Source of the DNA: Algoriphagus sp.
Lineage (GTDB): Bacteria > Bacteroidota > Bacteroidia > Cytophagales > Cyclobacteriaceae
Length of the DNA: 55,372 nucleotides
Reading direction: 5' to 3'
NCBI GenBank assembly: GCA_018336015.1
Contig: JAGXQZ010000025.1
Span: forward strand, 1-55,372
Within the stretch, counting starts at the first letter, position 1; each line of letters opens with the position of its first letter. The notes under the pieces were generated by a model. That model saw nothing but the letters and a program-made list of their open reading frames with translations, was not told the origin of the DNA and ran no database searches. Shown piece by piece: positions 17,008 to 26,100 of this stretch. The position numbers and the translations under genes were made by a program.

Positions 17008-18255
17008 ATGAAAACAACCAACCTATTCATAGCTCTTTTGCTTTTGACAAGTGGATTATTTTTTTCCTGTGAAGATCAGGTCACCACTACATACACCTAT
17101 CGGACCATGATGCCGGTATACCTGGAAATGAGTGATGTGAGGGCGAGGCTCATCACTACCGAGCCAGCAAAACCATTGGACAACCCCGGAAAAATCTATA
17201 TCTACCAGGATTACCTATTGGTCAACGAACCCAGCAAAGGGATCCATATTTTAGATAATACCAACCCAGCCAATCCGATCAACCTAAGTTTTATCCCCAT
17301 CGAAGGCAATATGGATCTGGCTGTAAATGACAATATTCTTTACGCAGATAACTATGTGGATTTACTGGCCTTCGACATCAGCAAAATCTCCAACATCAAA
17401 TTAGTAAATCGGGTCAAGGATGTCTTTACCCACCTATACCGCCACGACACGGGACAAATCATCACTTTCAAGGATACTGTCATCACAACCGATGGCCCTA
17501 GATGGGAAATAGATGGCGGTTGGGCCCTGCGCTCAGACATGAGTTTTACTGCCAACTTTTCCGCTGCATCTAAAAGTTATGGAACCGGTGGTTCGATGGC
17601 GAGATTTACCCTAATGGACGGTCACTTGTACGCGGTGGATGAGTCCACTATGCGGGTATTTGATGTGCAAAATGCAGCTGAACCCAAATTCATCAAACCC
17701 ATCAATCTGGGCTGGGGCATAGAAACCATCTTTCCTTTCCAAAATAAGCTCTTCATAGGATCTAATAGAGGGATGCATATTTACGATGCCTCAACTCCTC
17801 ACTCCCCAACGCGGATGGCCGTTTATGAGCATGTGGTGGCTTGTGACCCGGTCGTGGTCAATGAAGAACATGCCTTTGTCACACTCCGAACCGGAAATTT
17901 TTGTATCAATGGGGTGAATGAACTTCAAGTCATAGACATCAAAAATCCTTACGCCCCTAAGCTGAAAAAAGCCTATCCCATGCTCAATCCGCATGGTCTA
18001 GGACTGGCAGGTGATTTTTTGTTTGTAACCGAAGGAAAGCATGGGCTGAAAAGTTTCAATGTAAAGGATGTCATGGCCATTGATAAAAACCAATTGGAAT
18101 TCCTGCAAAACATGAAATCTATAGACCTGATCCCAGGTCCCAAATCTCTGATTGTCATTGGTCCGGATGGCGTATGTCAGTATGACTACAGCGCTCCTTC
18201 CAAACTCAGAAAACTCAGCTGCATCCAAGTCACCAATCCAGTCATCATCAGCTAA
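17008..18255 (+). CDS. LVIVD-repeat lipoprotein
   Basis: A 415-residue protein whose start MKTTNLFIALLLLTSGLFFSC is a lipoprotein signal with the modified cysteine at about residue 21. It is built from LVIVD-type propeller repeats: recurring segments such as GIHILDNTNPANP, MRVFDVQNAAEPKF, GMHIYDASTPHSPTR, LQVIDIKNPYAPK. The family is common in the Bacteroidota envelope, function unknown. The upstream in-frame region from 16936 was rejected as start because it runs through the promoter and terminator zone. It is 4 bp from the outer-membrane protein gene, so both are probably one operon. Confidence 0.85.
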   Translation: MKTTNLFIALLLLTSGLFFSCEDQVTTTYTYRTMMPVYLEMSDVRARLITTEPAKPLDNPGKIYIYQDYLLVNEPSKGIHILDNTNPANPINLSFIPIEGNMDLAVNDNILYADNYVDLLAFDISKISNIKLVNRVKDVFTHLYRHDTGQIITFKDTVITTDGPRWEIDGGWALRSDMSFTANFSAASKSYGTGGSMARFTLMDGHLYAVDESTMRVFDVQNAAEPKFIKPINLGWGIETIFPFQNKLFIGSNRGMHIYDASTPHSPTRMAVYEHVVACDPVVVNEEHAFVTLRTGNFCINGVNELQVIDIKNPYAPKLKKAYPMLNPHGLGLAGDFLFVTEGKHGLKSFNVKDVMAIDKNQLEFLQNMKSIDLIPGPKSLIVIGPDGVCQYDYSAPSKLRKLSCIQVTNPVIIS

Positions 18256-18259
18256 GACC

Positions 18260-18892
18260 ATGCGATCCAAAGTCTTCTGCCTGATCTTGCTGCTTTTCTT
18301 TTCTTATGTCCGATCATTGGCACAGGAAAATGCCTATTTCCATCAAACAGAAGTAGGATTTCTATGGGGAAAAGGAATCAAAAATTGGGATGGAAACTAC
18401 CTAAACCGGATGGATGTAAGCATTTCCACTTTTCATGGTGTAAAAATCTCTTCCCATCATGTCTTGGGGTTTGCTGTAGGATATGATCAATATGATCAGA
18501 TCAGTCTGATTCCTATTGCCTTAGGCTGGAGAGGTTTTCTGGGAAAAGAAAATAAAGCCCAACTATTCGGTGGAATGGACTTTGGAGGCGGTTCTACTTT
18601 TTTGGAGAAAAAAGAGACTAACCAATGGAGTTCGAGCTGGTATGAAGGCGGGATGATGATTCATCCTATGCTCGGAGTAAAGCTTCCCGCCAAGAAAGGA
18701 AATTGGGCGCTATCTGCCAGTTTGGGATACAAAAGACAGCAACTTTCCTATTTTCAAGGCTTTTTGGATGGCAGCGGACAATCTTCATTTGCCCCCACTA
18801 CCGGTTCCAGATTACCTAGCGGCTTTACCTCACTGAACGAAACTAATTACCTTTTCCACAGTCTGGTATTCCGAATGGGAGTGATGTTTTAA
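18260..18892 (+). CDS. Small outer-membrane beta-barrel protein
   Basis: A 210-residue protein with signal peptide MRSKVFCLILLLFFSYVRSLAQ. Alternating aromatic/hydrophobic stretches (VGFLWGKGIKNW, GFAVGYDQYD, QLFGGMDFGGG, ALSASLGYKR) and a C-terminal VFRMGVMF ending in phenylalanine point to an outer-membrane barrel. No named family is recognised. It starts 4 bp after the LVIVD lipoprotein stop; an upstream extension to 18152 would overlap that gene and lack a signal peptide. Its stop overlaps the end of the convergent amidohydrolase gene by 3 bp. Confidence 0.75.
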   Translation: MRSKVFCLILLLFFSYVRSLAQENAYFHQTEVGFLWGKGIKNWDGNYLNRMDVSISTFHGVKISSHHVLGFAVGYDQYDQISLIPIALGWRGFLGKENKAQLFGGMDFGGGSTFLEKKETNQWSSSWYEGGMMIHPMLGVKLPAKKGNWALSASLGYKRQQLSYFQGFLDGSGQSSFAPTTGSRLPSGFTSLNETNYLFHSLVFRMGVMF

Positions 18893-19968
18893 TTAAAAGT
18901 AGGTTTAAACCACTTCATGGCATTGTGATAGTAGATTTTGTCTATCACTTCCTTGGGTAACTTTAGGCCTTGAAAAGACCCAGTTACTTCAGATACTTCC
19001 ATTATCTCATCTGATACAAAATATTTCCAATCCCTCATCCAAGTTGCTTTTGCATTGGATTTAACTCGGTCGGAATCAGGATTACCGGATATCCCCAAGT
19101 CCGTCCCATAGATTAGGCGATCTTGATATTTAATCATGAATTGGCGGATTTTTTCCCGGTCCTTTTGACTTTGAAACTGGAGATGGCCAATTCGAGCAGC
19201 CATGTCCACAGCAAAATTAGGGTAGCGATCCAGTCGCTTGGCAAGTTCGTCCACATCCCATTCCAAACTCCCCAAATGAGCCCCGACAAACCGGATATTG
19301 GGAAATTTGGCAAGTAGTCTATCCCTAGCATCAATCTGCTCCTCATAACTTGGGTATTCAGGATGAAGGTACATGTGGTATTCCGGATGCTCTTTGAAAT
19401 AGGTTCGATCATTGTTTACGGTCATATCTTCAAGAGGCAACCAACAGTTTTTTGGTTCACCCAAATGAGCCATTAAAGTTTTGCCCTGTGCTTCTACAAA
19501 CTTAAAAATGGGTTCCAACCTAGGGTGATCCGCCATGATAAAGGCTCCGTCTTCGTTCCGATAAGTCATCCCGATATTTTTCCAGATTTTGATCCCGATG
19601 GCTCCCTGCTCGAAGGTGTCTGCAATGCGCTTGATTTCCTTTTCTGCCCAGTCCGAATCCTTCCAGTCTGCAAGTGAAATAGTGGAAAGAAAATCGATAG
19701 AGGTTGGATTTTGACCTTTCTGAAGTAGAGAAAGTCGGATTTGCTCTTGAAGCGGAGGATAACTTGGGACATCCACATTGACGGTAAGCAAGCGAAAATT
19801 AGTTTCTTTTCCTGCCTCCATCAGAGCGGTATTTTCCGAATTGTGATGGGTATGGGTATCGATCTTTTTGACTTTTTGAAAGTCATCTATTCCATAATAC
19901 TGCTCTTCAGAATCAATTAAAAGCCCAAAGATCAAAGGTGCAAGAAATGGGAGATAGAAGGAAATCAT
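18889..19968 (-). CDS. Amidohydrolase-family (TIM-barrel metal-dependent) hydrolase
   Basis: A 359-residue enzyme of the Amidohydro_2 kind. The N-terminal metal motif is DTHTHHNSE, with further conserved segments GAIGIKIWKN, LMAHLGEP, GAHLGSLEWD and YGTDLGISG (the last Asp being the usual general base). The family includes decarboxylases and lactone hydrolases acting on sugar lactones or aromatic acids; the substrate is unknown. The start MISFYLPFLAPLIFGLLID looks like a membrane anchor or signal peptide, suggesting an exported enzyme, which fits its exported neighbours. A 6-bp inverted repeat (AGTGGA/TCCACT, 19969-19992 region) lies just upstream. Confidence 0.82.
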   Translation of the reverse strand: MISFYLPFLAPLIFGLLIDSEEQYYGIDDFQKVKKIDTHTHHNSENTALMEAGKETNFRLLTVNVDVPSYPPLQEQIRLSLLQKGQNPTSIDFLSTISLADWKDSDWAEKEIKRIADTFEQGAIGIKIWKNIGMTYRNEDGAFIMADHPRLEPIFKFVEAQGKTLMAHLGEPKNCWLPLEDMTVNNDRTYFKEHPEYHMYLHPEYPSYEEQIDARDRLLAKFPNIRFVGAHLGSLEWDVDELAKRLDRYPNFAVDMAARIGHLQFQSQKDREKIRQFMIKYQDRLIYGTDLGISGNPDSDRVKSNAKATWMRDWKYFVSDEIMEVSEVTGSFQGLKLPKEVIDKIYYHNAMKWFKPTFN

Positions 19969-20033
19969 AGTGGATCAGGTGGGGTGTCCACTAAAGTTAA
20001 AAAAATGAAGAGGTTATTCTTTAAATAATTTAA

Positions 20034-20228
20034 TCAGATAAATCTCTTGATTGTCCAGACAATCAGCGCAAACAAAAAAACTAAAATGGAAATCTTGTTG
20101 ATACCATGCATCATCCGCAGGTTGAAATTGGTCGGTTTGTTTGGATCAGGTTTACGGAAAATATTGAGAAAATAATTTCCAACTTCACCCAACTTGAAGA
20201 ATTCTTTGACTTGGTTTTTCTCTGACAT
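20034..20228 (-). CDS. DUF6728-type small membrane protein
   Basis: A 64-residue protein with a charged N-terminus (KEFFKLGEVGNYF), the conserved core FRKPDPNKPTNFNLRMMHGINKISI and one C-terminal transmembrane helix (ISILVFLFALIVWTIKRF). I recognise this as the Bacteroidota family called DUF6728; function unknown. It follows ispG on the same strand but is separated by 178 bp that include a hairpin and a tandem repeat, so it probably has its own promoter. Confidence 0.8.
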   Translation of the reverse strand: MSEKNQVKEFFKLGEVGNYFLNIFRKPDPNKPTNFNLRMMHGINKISILVFLFALIVWTIKRFI

Positions 20229-20258
20229 GATACTCGAGTTTTATGCTTTAACCTACTT

Positions 20259-20280
20259 AAAAGGAAATTGATTTCCTTTT
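20259..20280 (-). terminator. Probable terminator after ispG
   Basis: AAAAGGAAAT (20259-20268) and ATTTCCTTTT (20271-20280) form a compact, perfectly symmetrical hairpin ending in T on either strand. It lies about 130 bp downstream of the ispG stop and 30 bp upstream of the DUF6728 gene. The stem is AT-rich, so strength is uncertain. Confidence 0.5.
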
Positions 20281-20352
20281 TGAAAATTGAGATTTTGAAA
20301 TACTATTGAAATAAAAACCGCTTCCCGATCTGAAATACCCACAGCAAGATGA

Positions 20353-20396
20353 TATTTCAACAGTATTTCAACTGTATTTCAACTGTATTTCAACTG
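20353..20396. repeat. Four tandem copies of an 11-bp unit
   Basis: The unit TATTTCAACTG occurs three times exactly (20364-20396) and once with one change (20353-20363, TATTTCAACAG). The array ends 10 bp from the ispG stop. The 11-bp period is about one helical turn, so each copy presents the same face of the DNA. It may be phase-aligned protein sites, a DNA curvature element or simply replication slippage. Confidence 0.85.
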
Positions 20397-20406
20397 TATA
20401 CCTTTT

Positions 20407-22389
20407 TTAAATAGTCTCCGGCTCGTTCCACATCCCGTCTTCGCGGATGATGTTGATCAGTTCGTCCACCGCTTTTTCAGAAGGCACCGATTTCTTGACT
20501 ACTTCCTTTCCTTTGTAGAGGGTGATTTTACCTTTTCCGGAACCCACATAGCCATAATCCGCATCCGCCATTTCGCCCGGACCATTGACGATGCAACCCA
20601 TGATTCCGATTTTCACTCCTTTCAGGTGGTCGGTTCGCTTACGGATCATCGCGGTGGTTTCCTGCAAATCAAAGAGTGTACGTCCACAGGAAGGGCAAGA
20701 AATGTACTCTGTTTTGGACATTCGAGTCCTAGCGGCCTGAAGCACACCAAAACTGACCGAATTGTGCAACTTGATCTGTTCCAACACTTCCTCACGGCTA
20801 TGTTGACCTTCTTTTTCCAAAGAAATCATAATCCCATCGCCTAAGCCATCCACCAATAATCCACCCACGTCGGTAGCCGAATAGAGCATGGTCATATCAG
20901 CTGTCTGGTCCGAATAGCTCACTTTCACGACTACAGGCAGATCACATTTAGCCTCCAACAGACTAACAAACGCCCTACGCAAGGCAGGCATGCTGTGCGA
21001 GTTGGAGGTCTTCAGGATCAGAATGGTATCTTTTCTTCCTGCGACTGCTGGAATGACTTGAACGATTTCTGTGTCTTCTATTTCTAAAAAATTGAGTTCG
21101 GAATGAAACCTTGAAGCTTCCCGGTACTGATTTAGGTTGAAAAGCGGAAACTTGTTTACTTGGTCAGGAGCCTTTTCCCAAACAGACACATCCTGAATCT
21201 CCTTCATGCCATTCGGTAGCATGAATGGGATGGGGTTGGAACCTGAATACACAAAGTCAGAGCCTAGGTCATTCATTTTCCATTTGTCCAATTCAGGCAG
21301 ATAAAAATGCCCGACTGCTTTCATTTCCCGATCTGTGATTTTCTCGACTTTAGAAATATCAGCAATCACTCTAGGCACATTGTGCCCTCCGAAATTGTAA
21401 ATCTCGGAGACTTGTCGCTTAGTATATTCAAAAGGGGTAATCGGGTAGTGATTGATTTCGGGAATCGATGTATGCCCTGCACGGGTTGCATAGCGATCGA
21501 TCAGGGCCCTTGCCACCGGTGCTTCAAACTCCGGATCTTCCGTCAAGGAAACCCGAACTGTATCTCCCAATCCATCTTCCAACAAGGTGCCTATTCCTAC
21601 GGCAGACTTGATTCTCCCGTCTTCCGCTTCTCCAGCCTCCGTTACTCCCAGGTGAAGTGGATAAGGCTTGAATCCGCCTTCGTTTAGCTTTTGAACCAAC
21701 AGTCGATAGGCTTGCACCATGACTTGGGTATTGGAAGACTTCATGGAGATGACTACATCAAAAAACTTCTCGTCCTCGCAAATTCTCAAAAACTCAAGTG
21801 CCGACTCTACCATTCCTAGCGGGGTATCCCCGTACCGGCTCATAATTCGGTCAGAAAGTGAGCCATGGTTGGTACCGATACGCATCGCTGTACCATTCTC
21901 CTTGCAGATTTTCAACAGTGGTAAAAACCGATCCCTGATTCGGTCTAGCTCCTCCGCATAAGAAGCATCGGTATAGTCAATAACCTCAAATTTCTTTTTA
22001 TCCGCATAATTACCAGGGTTGATTCGCACCTTTTCCACGATCCTTGCTGCGAGTTCGGCAGCATTGGGTGTGAAGTGAATGTCAGCAACCAAGGGAGTAT
22101 GGTAACCTCTTTTGCGAAGCTCTGCCTTGATGTTTCTAAGATTTTCTGCCTCCTTGATGGATGGCGCCGTGATTCGAATCAATTCACAACCTGAGTCGAT
22201 CATCCGAATGCATTGCTCAACAGACCCAATCGTATCCATGGTGTCCACGGTCGTCATAGACTGCACCACAATGGGATTGTCACCTCCGATGATGACATCA
22301 CCGACTTTTACGGGGATGGTTTTACGACGGGAATACTGCGTCAGGCTGTCGCAATAATGGGAATCCAAGCTTTTGATCAAAGGCTCCAT
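20407..22389 (-). CDS. ispG: 4-hydroxy-3-methylbut-2-enyl-diphosphate synthase (IspG), long form
   Basis: Converts MEcPP to HMBPP in the MEP isoprenoid pathway with a [4Fe-4S] cluster. At 660 residues it is the long form with a domain inserted between the TIM barrel and the C-terminal Fe-S domain, as known in Bacteroidota, Chlamydiae and plants. Visible: N-terminal VQSMTTVDTMD, ADIHFTPNAA, VRINPGNY; C-terminal cluster cysteines in YISCPSCGR and GIMGCIVNGPGEM. It starts 3 bp after the SDR gene stop, so the two genes are coupled. Quinone side chains for the respiratory chain in this window depend on this pathway. Confidence 0.96.
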   Translation of the reverse strand: MEPLIKSLDSHYCDSLTQYSRRKTIPVKVGDVIIGGDNPIVVQSMTTVDTMDTIGSVEQCIRMIDSGCELIRITAPSIKEAENLRNIKAELRKRGYHTPLVADIHFTPNAAELAARIVEKVRINPGNYADKKKFEVIDYTDASYAEELDRIRDRFLPLLKICKENGTAMRIGTNHGSLSDRIMSRYGDTPLGMVESALEFLRICEDEKFFDVVISMKSSNTQVMVQAYRLLVQKLNEGGFKPYPLHLGVTEAGEAEDGRIKSAVGIGTLLEDGLGDTVRVSLTEDPEFEAPVARALIDRYATRAGHTSIPEINHYPITPFEYTKRQVSEIYNFGGHNVPRVIADISKVEKITDREMKAVGHFYLPELDKWKMNDLGSDFVYSGSNPIPFMLPNGMKEIQDVSVWEKAPDQVNKFPLFNLNQYREASRFHSELNFLEIEDTEIVQVIPAVAGRKDTILILKTSNSHSMPALRRAFVSLLEAKCDLPVVVKVSYSDQTADMTMLYSATDVGGLLVDGLGDGIMISLEKEGQHSREEVLEQIKLHNSVSFGVLQAARTRMSKTEYISCPSCGRTLFDLQETTAMIRKRTDHLKGVKIGIMGCIVNGPGEMADADYGYVGSGKGKITLYKGKEVVKKSVPSEKAVDELINIIREDGMWNEPETI

Positions 22390-22392
22390 AGG

Positions 22393-23097
22393 TTAAATAT
22401 CTCCAAGTTGGGGGCGGATAATTAGTTCTTCAACAACGGTTTGGGGGGAAAGGTTATAGGCAGCCCAAACACTCTCTGCCACGTCCTCAGCGCGGACAAA
22501 ACGCTCCATCGGCAAGTCCACTCCAGCCCAGCTATCCGTGAGGGTAGCACCTGGCAAAATGGAGGTTACTTTTACATAATGAGGCTTTAATTCTTCACGC
22601 AGACATTTGGTCATGCCGAGCATGGCCCATTTGGATACGGCATAGCTACCACCGTTGGGATAAGCAGTCAGTCCTGCGATAGATCCCATGCTAAAGATAT
22701 GTCCGGAGCGACGCTGCATCATTTCCTTGGCAAAGGCTCTGCTGAGGTAATAAGCCGAATAAAGATTGGTTTGCATCATAAACTCAAAGTTTCCTTCCGG
22801 CTCATCATGGATGGCACCCGGCAGAAAGATTCCTGTATTGTTTACCAAGACATCTGGAATTACCTGAGATTTGACTTTATCCGCAAAGCTGTTTACCTCC
22901 TCTTTTTTGGAAAGGTCTGCAGCAATGGCAAGCACCTTGATGTCAGGGTATTTTTCTTCCAGGGATTTTTTCAAAGCTACCAGATCGCCTTCCTTGCGTG
23001 CGCAGGTATAGATATCAAAACCCTCCTTCGCAAATCGGTCGATGATCGCTCGTCCAATCCCTTTCGTACCTCCTGTAACCAGGATGCTTTTCCTCAT
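22393..23097 (-). CDS. Short-chain dehydrogenase/reductase
   Basis: A 234-residue Rossmann oxidoreductase. TGGTKGIG near the N-terminus binds the dinucleotide; NNTG replaces the usual NNAG; the catalytic set is S (FSMGSIAG) and YAVSK. The C-terminal part is short, in line with general 3-oxoacyl-reductase-like enzymes. The substrate is unknown. Close coupling to ispG suggests co-expression, not necessarily a shared pathway. Confidence 0.88.
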   Translation of the reverse strand: MRKSILVTGGTKGIGRAIIDRFAKEGFDIYTCARKEGDLVALKKSLEEKYPDIKVLAIAADLSKKEEVNSFADKVKSQVIPDVLVNNTGIFLPGAIHDEPEGNFEFMMQTNLYSAYYLSRAFAKEMMQRRSGHIFSMGSIAGLTAYPNGGSYAVSKWAMLGMTKCLREELKPHYVKVTSILPGATLTDSWAGVDLPMERFVRAEDVAESVWAAYNLSPQTVVEELIIRPQLGDI

Positions 23098-23142
23098 TTG
23101 TTTAGCAGTTTAATAATTAGTGTGACAACTAATCAAAGCAAA

Positions 23143-23150
23143 CAAAGTTA
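23143..23150 (-). promoter_or_regulatory. Candidate -7 element for the SDR-ispG unit
   Basis: The minus strand reads TAACTTTG, an exact match to the Bacteroidota -7 consensus TAnnTTTG, 46 bp upstream of the SDR start. No convincing TTTG is seen at the expected upstream distance, so support is moderate. Confidence 0.4.
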
Positions 23151-23159
23151 CATTTTTTT

Positions 23160-26100
23160 TTAAAACAGCGCGGAAACCTGCATCCTCCCCACGTGGACAA
23201 TCCGGTCCAAACCTTGGGAGTTTCGACCTTCGTAAACCAGATTAAGCTGAAGTCCAGTACCGATCTTTTGGAGCCAATTGAGTGTCCACGTCACATTGGT
23301 TCCTGCAGTAAGGGCTTGAAGCATCTCATAACCTACCGGAGAATTGACCTGACCGTTGTATGCGATCTGTATAAGCTTGAGATTGCCTGTTAAGGTGGTT
23401 TTGATGGCTTTGGCATAGCGCATGTCCATTCCTACCTGATGAATGTTGGCGAATTCGTTGAATTCAAGGTTTTGGGTATTTTCTTTTTTGGTAAACGCAT
23501 AATTGCCCGTGATTCTGAAAAATGGAGAAGGCTGCCAAGCCAGTTCAGGACCGAGCATTCGTTGCCGGATGGTATAATTTCGATTTTCAAGAAAATCAGA
23601 AGCAGAAACTCTATTGCCGGTACCGCCTAGAAGTCGTAAGGTAGTGACGGAATTAAAGTTGTAACGAGTATTGAGCTTCCAATCCTGCTGAATCTGATCC
23701 TCAAATCCACCTGAAAGCAGCTGCTTCAGCTGAGAATCAAAGAGTGAAAGATCGAAGCCATATTTTGCCGAGGCCCTGTTGAAAAAGAAAGAAGTGCGAA
23801 TCACCTGGCGGAGCGAAAGGATCTGATCTCGATCCACCCCGCCAATAAATGGATTGAGCCTACTGGCAAAATCATCCGAGGTCACTTTTTTCTCCACACT
23901 CAGGCTGGACGTATTGGAAAACTTTTGGAGAAAAGACTTGAATCCACCGACGCTTTTCCACTCCTCCGGAAAACGAGCCTGAATCCGATAGTTGAGTAGC
24001 GTAGTATAAGCCTCCACATAGGTATCGGTCGGGACAAAAATCTTGATGAAGAGTTTTTCCTCTGGATTGATTGCAAGGTAAAACTCATTGAGCTGCTGGA
24101 TTCCGTCACCATTGTCATCCCGCCAAGTATGCGTTCCATCACCATTTGGGGCAGGTAAAAAGATAAACTCCCGCTGCAGCTCTCGCCCATTGCCCAAAGC
24201 ATAGCTGATCTCATTTCGAAGGAGATTTTTTCCCACAGAACCCGAATAATCCACCTTGCCCAGCACGGTCAATTCTCGAGGAAGATCTCTTTGGAGATAT
24301 TCCAGTTCCCGATAGGTAAAAGTGCTACTGAGGTTATGGTTGGACCATTGCTTTCGGAAGGTGAAGTTGGAAGTAAAGGCCTCCGTGTCATCGAGCAGCT
24401 TTCCACCTAATGGCAACCGATCTTGCCTCCATGCTGCGTCGGCCGAAAAGGCATAATTCAACGTATCATTACTTTTCAAAAAGACAAGATGCTCTTTGAA
24501 ATTCATGGCTGTACTAAGCACCGAGTCTTGCGCTGCCAATCGGAGTGCGTTTTGGTCCAAAGAAAACTGGTAACCGGGAACAAGGATTTTGGATCGATAG
24601 CTCACATTTCCCAAATACCTAACCCAATCGGATTGGAGGGAATCTTTGTCCGAATTCAGTCTAAAAAATTCCTGTTTGACTCCGATTCTCTTTCCCAACT
24701 CGGTATTCCAAGTAGCCGCATGCTGAGATCCATTCAGTTTGTCAGCGCGATTTCTCAGGTGGATTTTATAGAGAAAATTGTTTTTGGCGTCTTTGTCCAA
24801 GGCCACCTGAGTCCAAAACAACCGCTCTGCCCCTGCCTGCTGCATGTCAAGAGGATCCAATCCCCAATCCCGGTCAAACTCGATGTATCGGAAACGGTCA
24901 ATGAACGCAAAATTGGTGGAATTGTACTCAAGTTCAGTTTGCGCTTTGAGCTTATACCCTTTCAATACACCAACCTCCCGGTCAGCCGATTGCAGGCCAA
25001 GCTTCCAGGCAATTCCCTGATTATCTTCATTTTTTACTTCAGAGAAAAGATTCTTGTCTTGGGAAGAAAGGGCGAGTTCGGTGTAGACTTTTTCATAGTC
25101 TCCCAATTTAACTCTTGTACCAGCTGTGGTCATTCGTTTGGAATCGGGCGCGGGAAGCTGGGTCAAAATGGAATAATCTGCCTGAGGCTGCCCATTGATC
25201 CTTGGCACAAATTCAAAAACAGTTCCGTTGGAAAGCTGATTCACTCTTTTATAATCACCTTGTCCCTTTCCCACTTGGGAAAAACCGAGTACAAAATGAG
25301 CTCGTTGAGGATCTGTAGAATAGCGATAAAAGTTAAATGGCCTTCCCGAGTCATCGACATCTTCCACTTTTTCATACATAATCCGCGTAGGATCAAAAGC
25401 GATGGAATCAATTCTAGGGATTACCGCATTTTGCGTAGCGTCACCCACAGCGGCTAAAAGGGCCTGTTCTGCAGAAGAAAACTCCGTGAAAAGTGGCCTG
25501 TTCCTATTGTCTTTTTCTTGGTAATGATTGAGGTAGAAATCCACCTTTCCATTGGTCTGTAGGTGATTAACTCCAAGAATGGACCTGGAATAATTTCGCT
25601 CTGCGAATTCAAAATCTACCCTGACTCTTGAATATTGGGTAATCAAGATCTTCGGGGTAAATGTGATTTCTGCCTGATTGTAATCGATGACATAATCTGC
25701 ATTGAATCCTCTTTGTAGTAGTTTACCGTCCAAAAAAACCCGTTCGGAATTGGCCATGATGATCACAAATCGCTCTCCATTGGGCCCGCTTACTCGGTAA
25801 GGCCCAAGCACACCTTCCAATATGGGTACCTGAACAGAGGCGAATTTTCCTTTGGCCACCGAGGCAAAACCCTGTGTACTCGCCTCCCACTTATCCCCCT
25901 GCTGGTATTGAGTGGTGAGCTGGAGACCTTGGACGTTTTTGTAATACCTCAGAAATTCAGACTGACGCTGCTGCAGGACCACGTCACCCGCTGCCAATCT
26001 GAACTTATCATTGTACAATTCAATCAGCACATTGTCGAAATCCTGAATTTGCTGGGTATTGCCTTCGGGTTGAAAAGGAACATTTTGATCCGTGATACTC

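Noticed and set aside
20353..20396. CRISPR-like array
   Set aside because: Units are 11 bp and directly adjacent, with no spacers and no cas genes in the window.
24423..25457. 344-codon plus-strand open frame inside the large outer-membrane gene
   Set aside because: It is antisense to a protein with a signal peptide and clear beta strands; its translation has no family pattern and is rich in cysteine and isoleucine as expected for a shadow frame.
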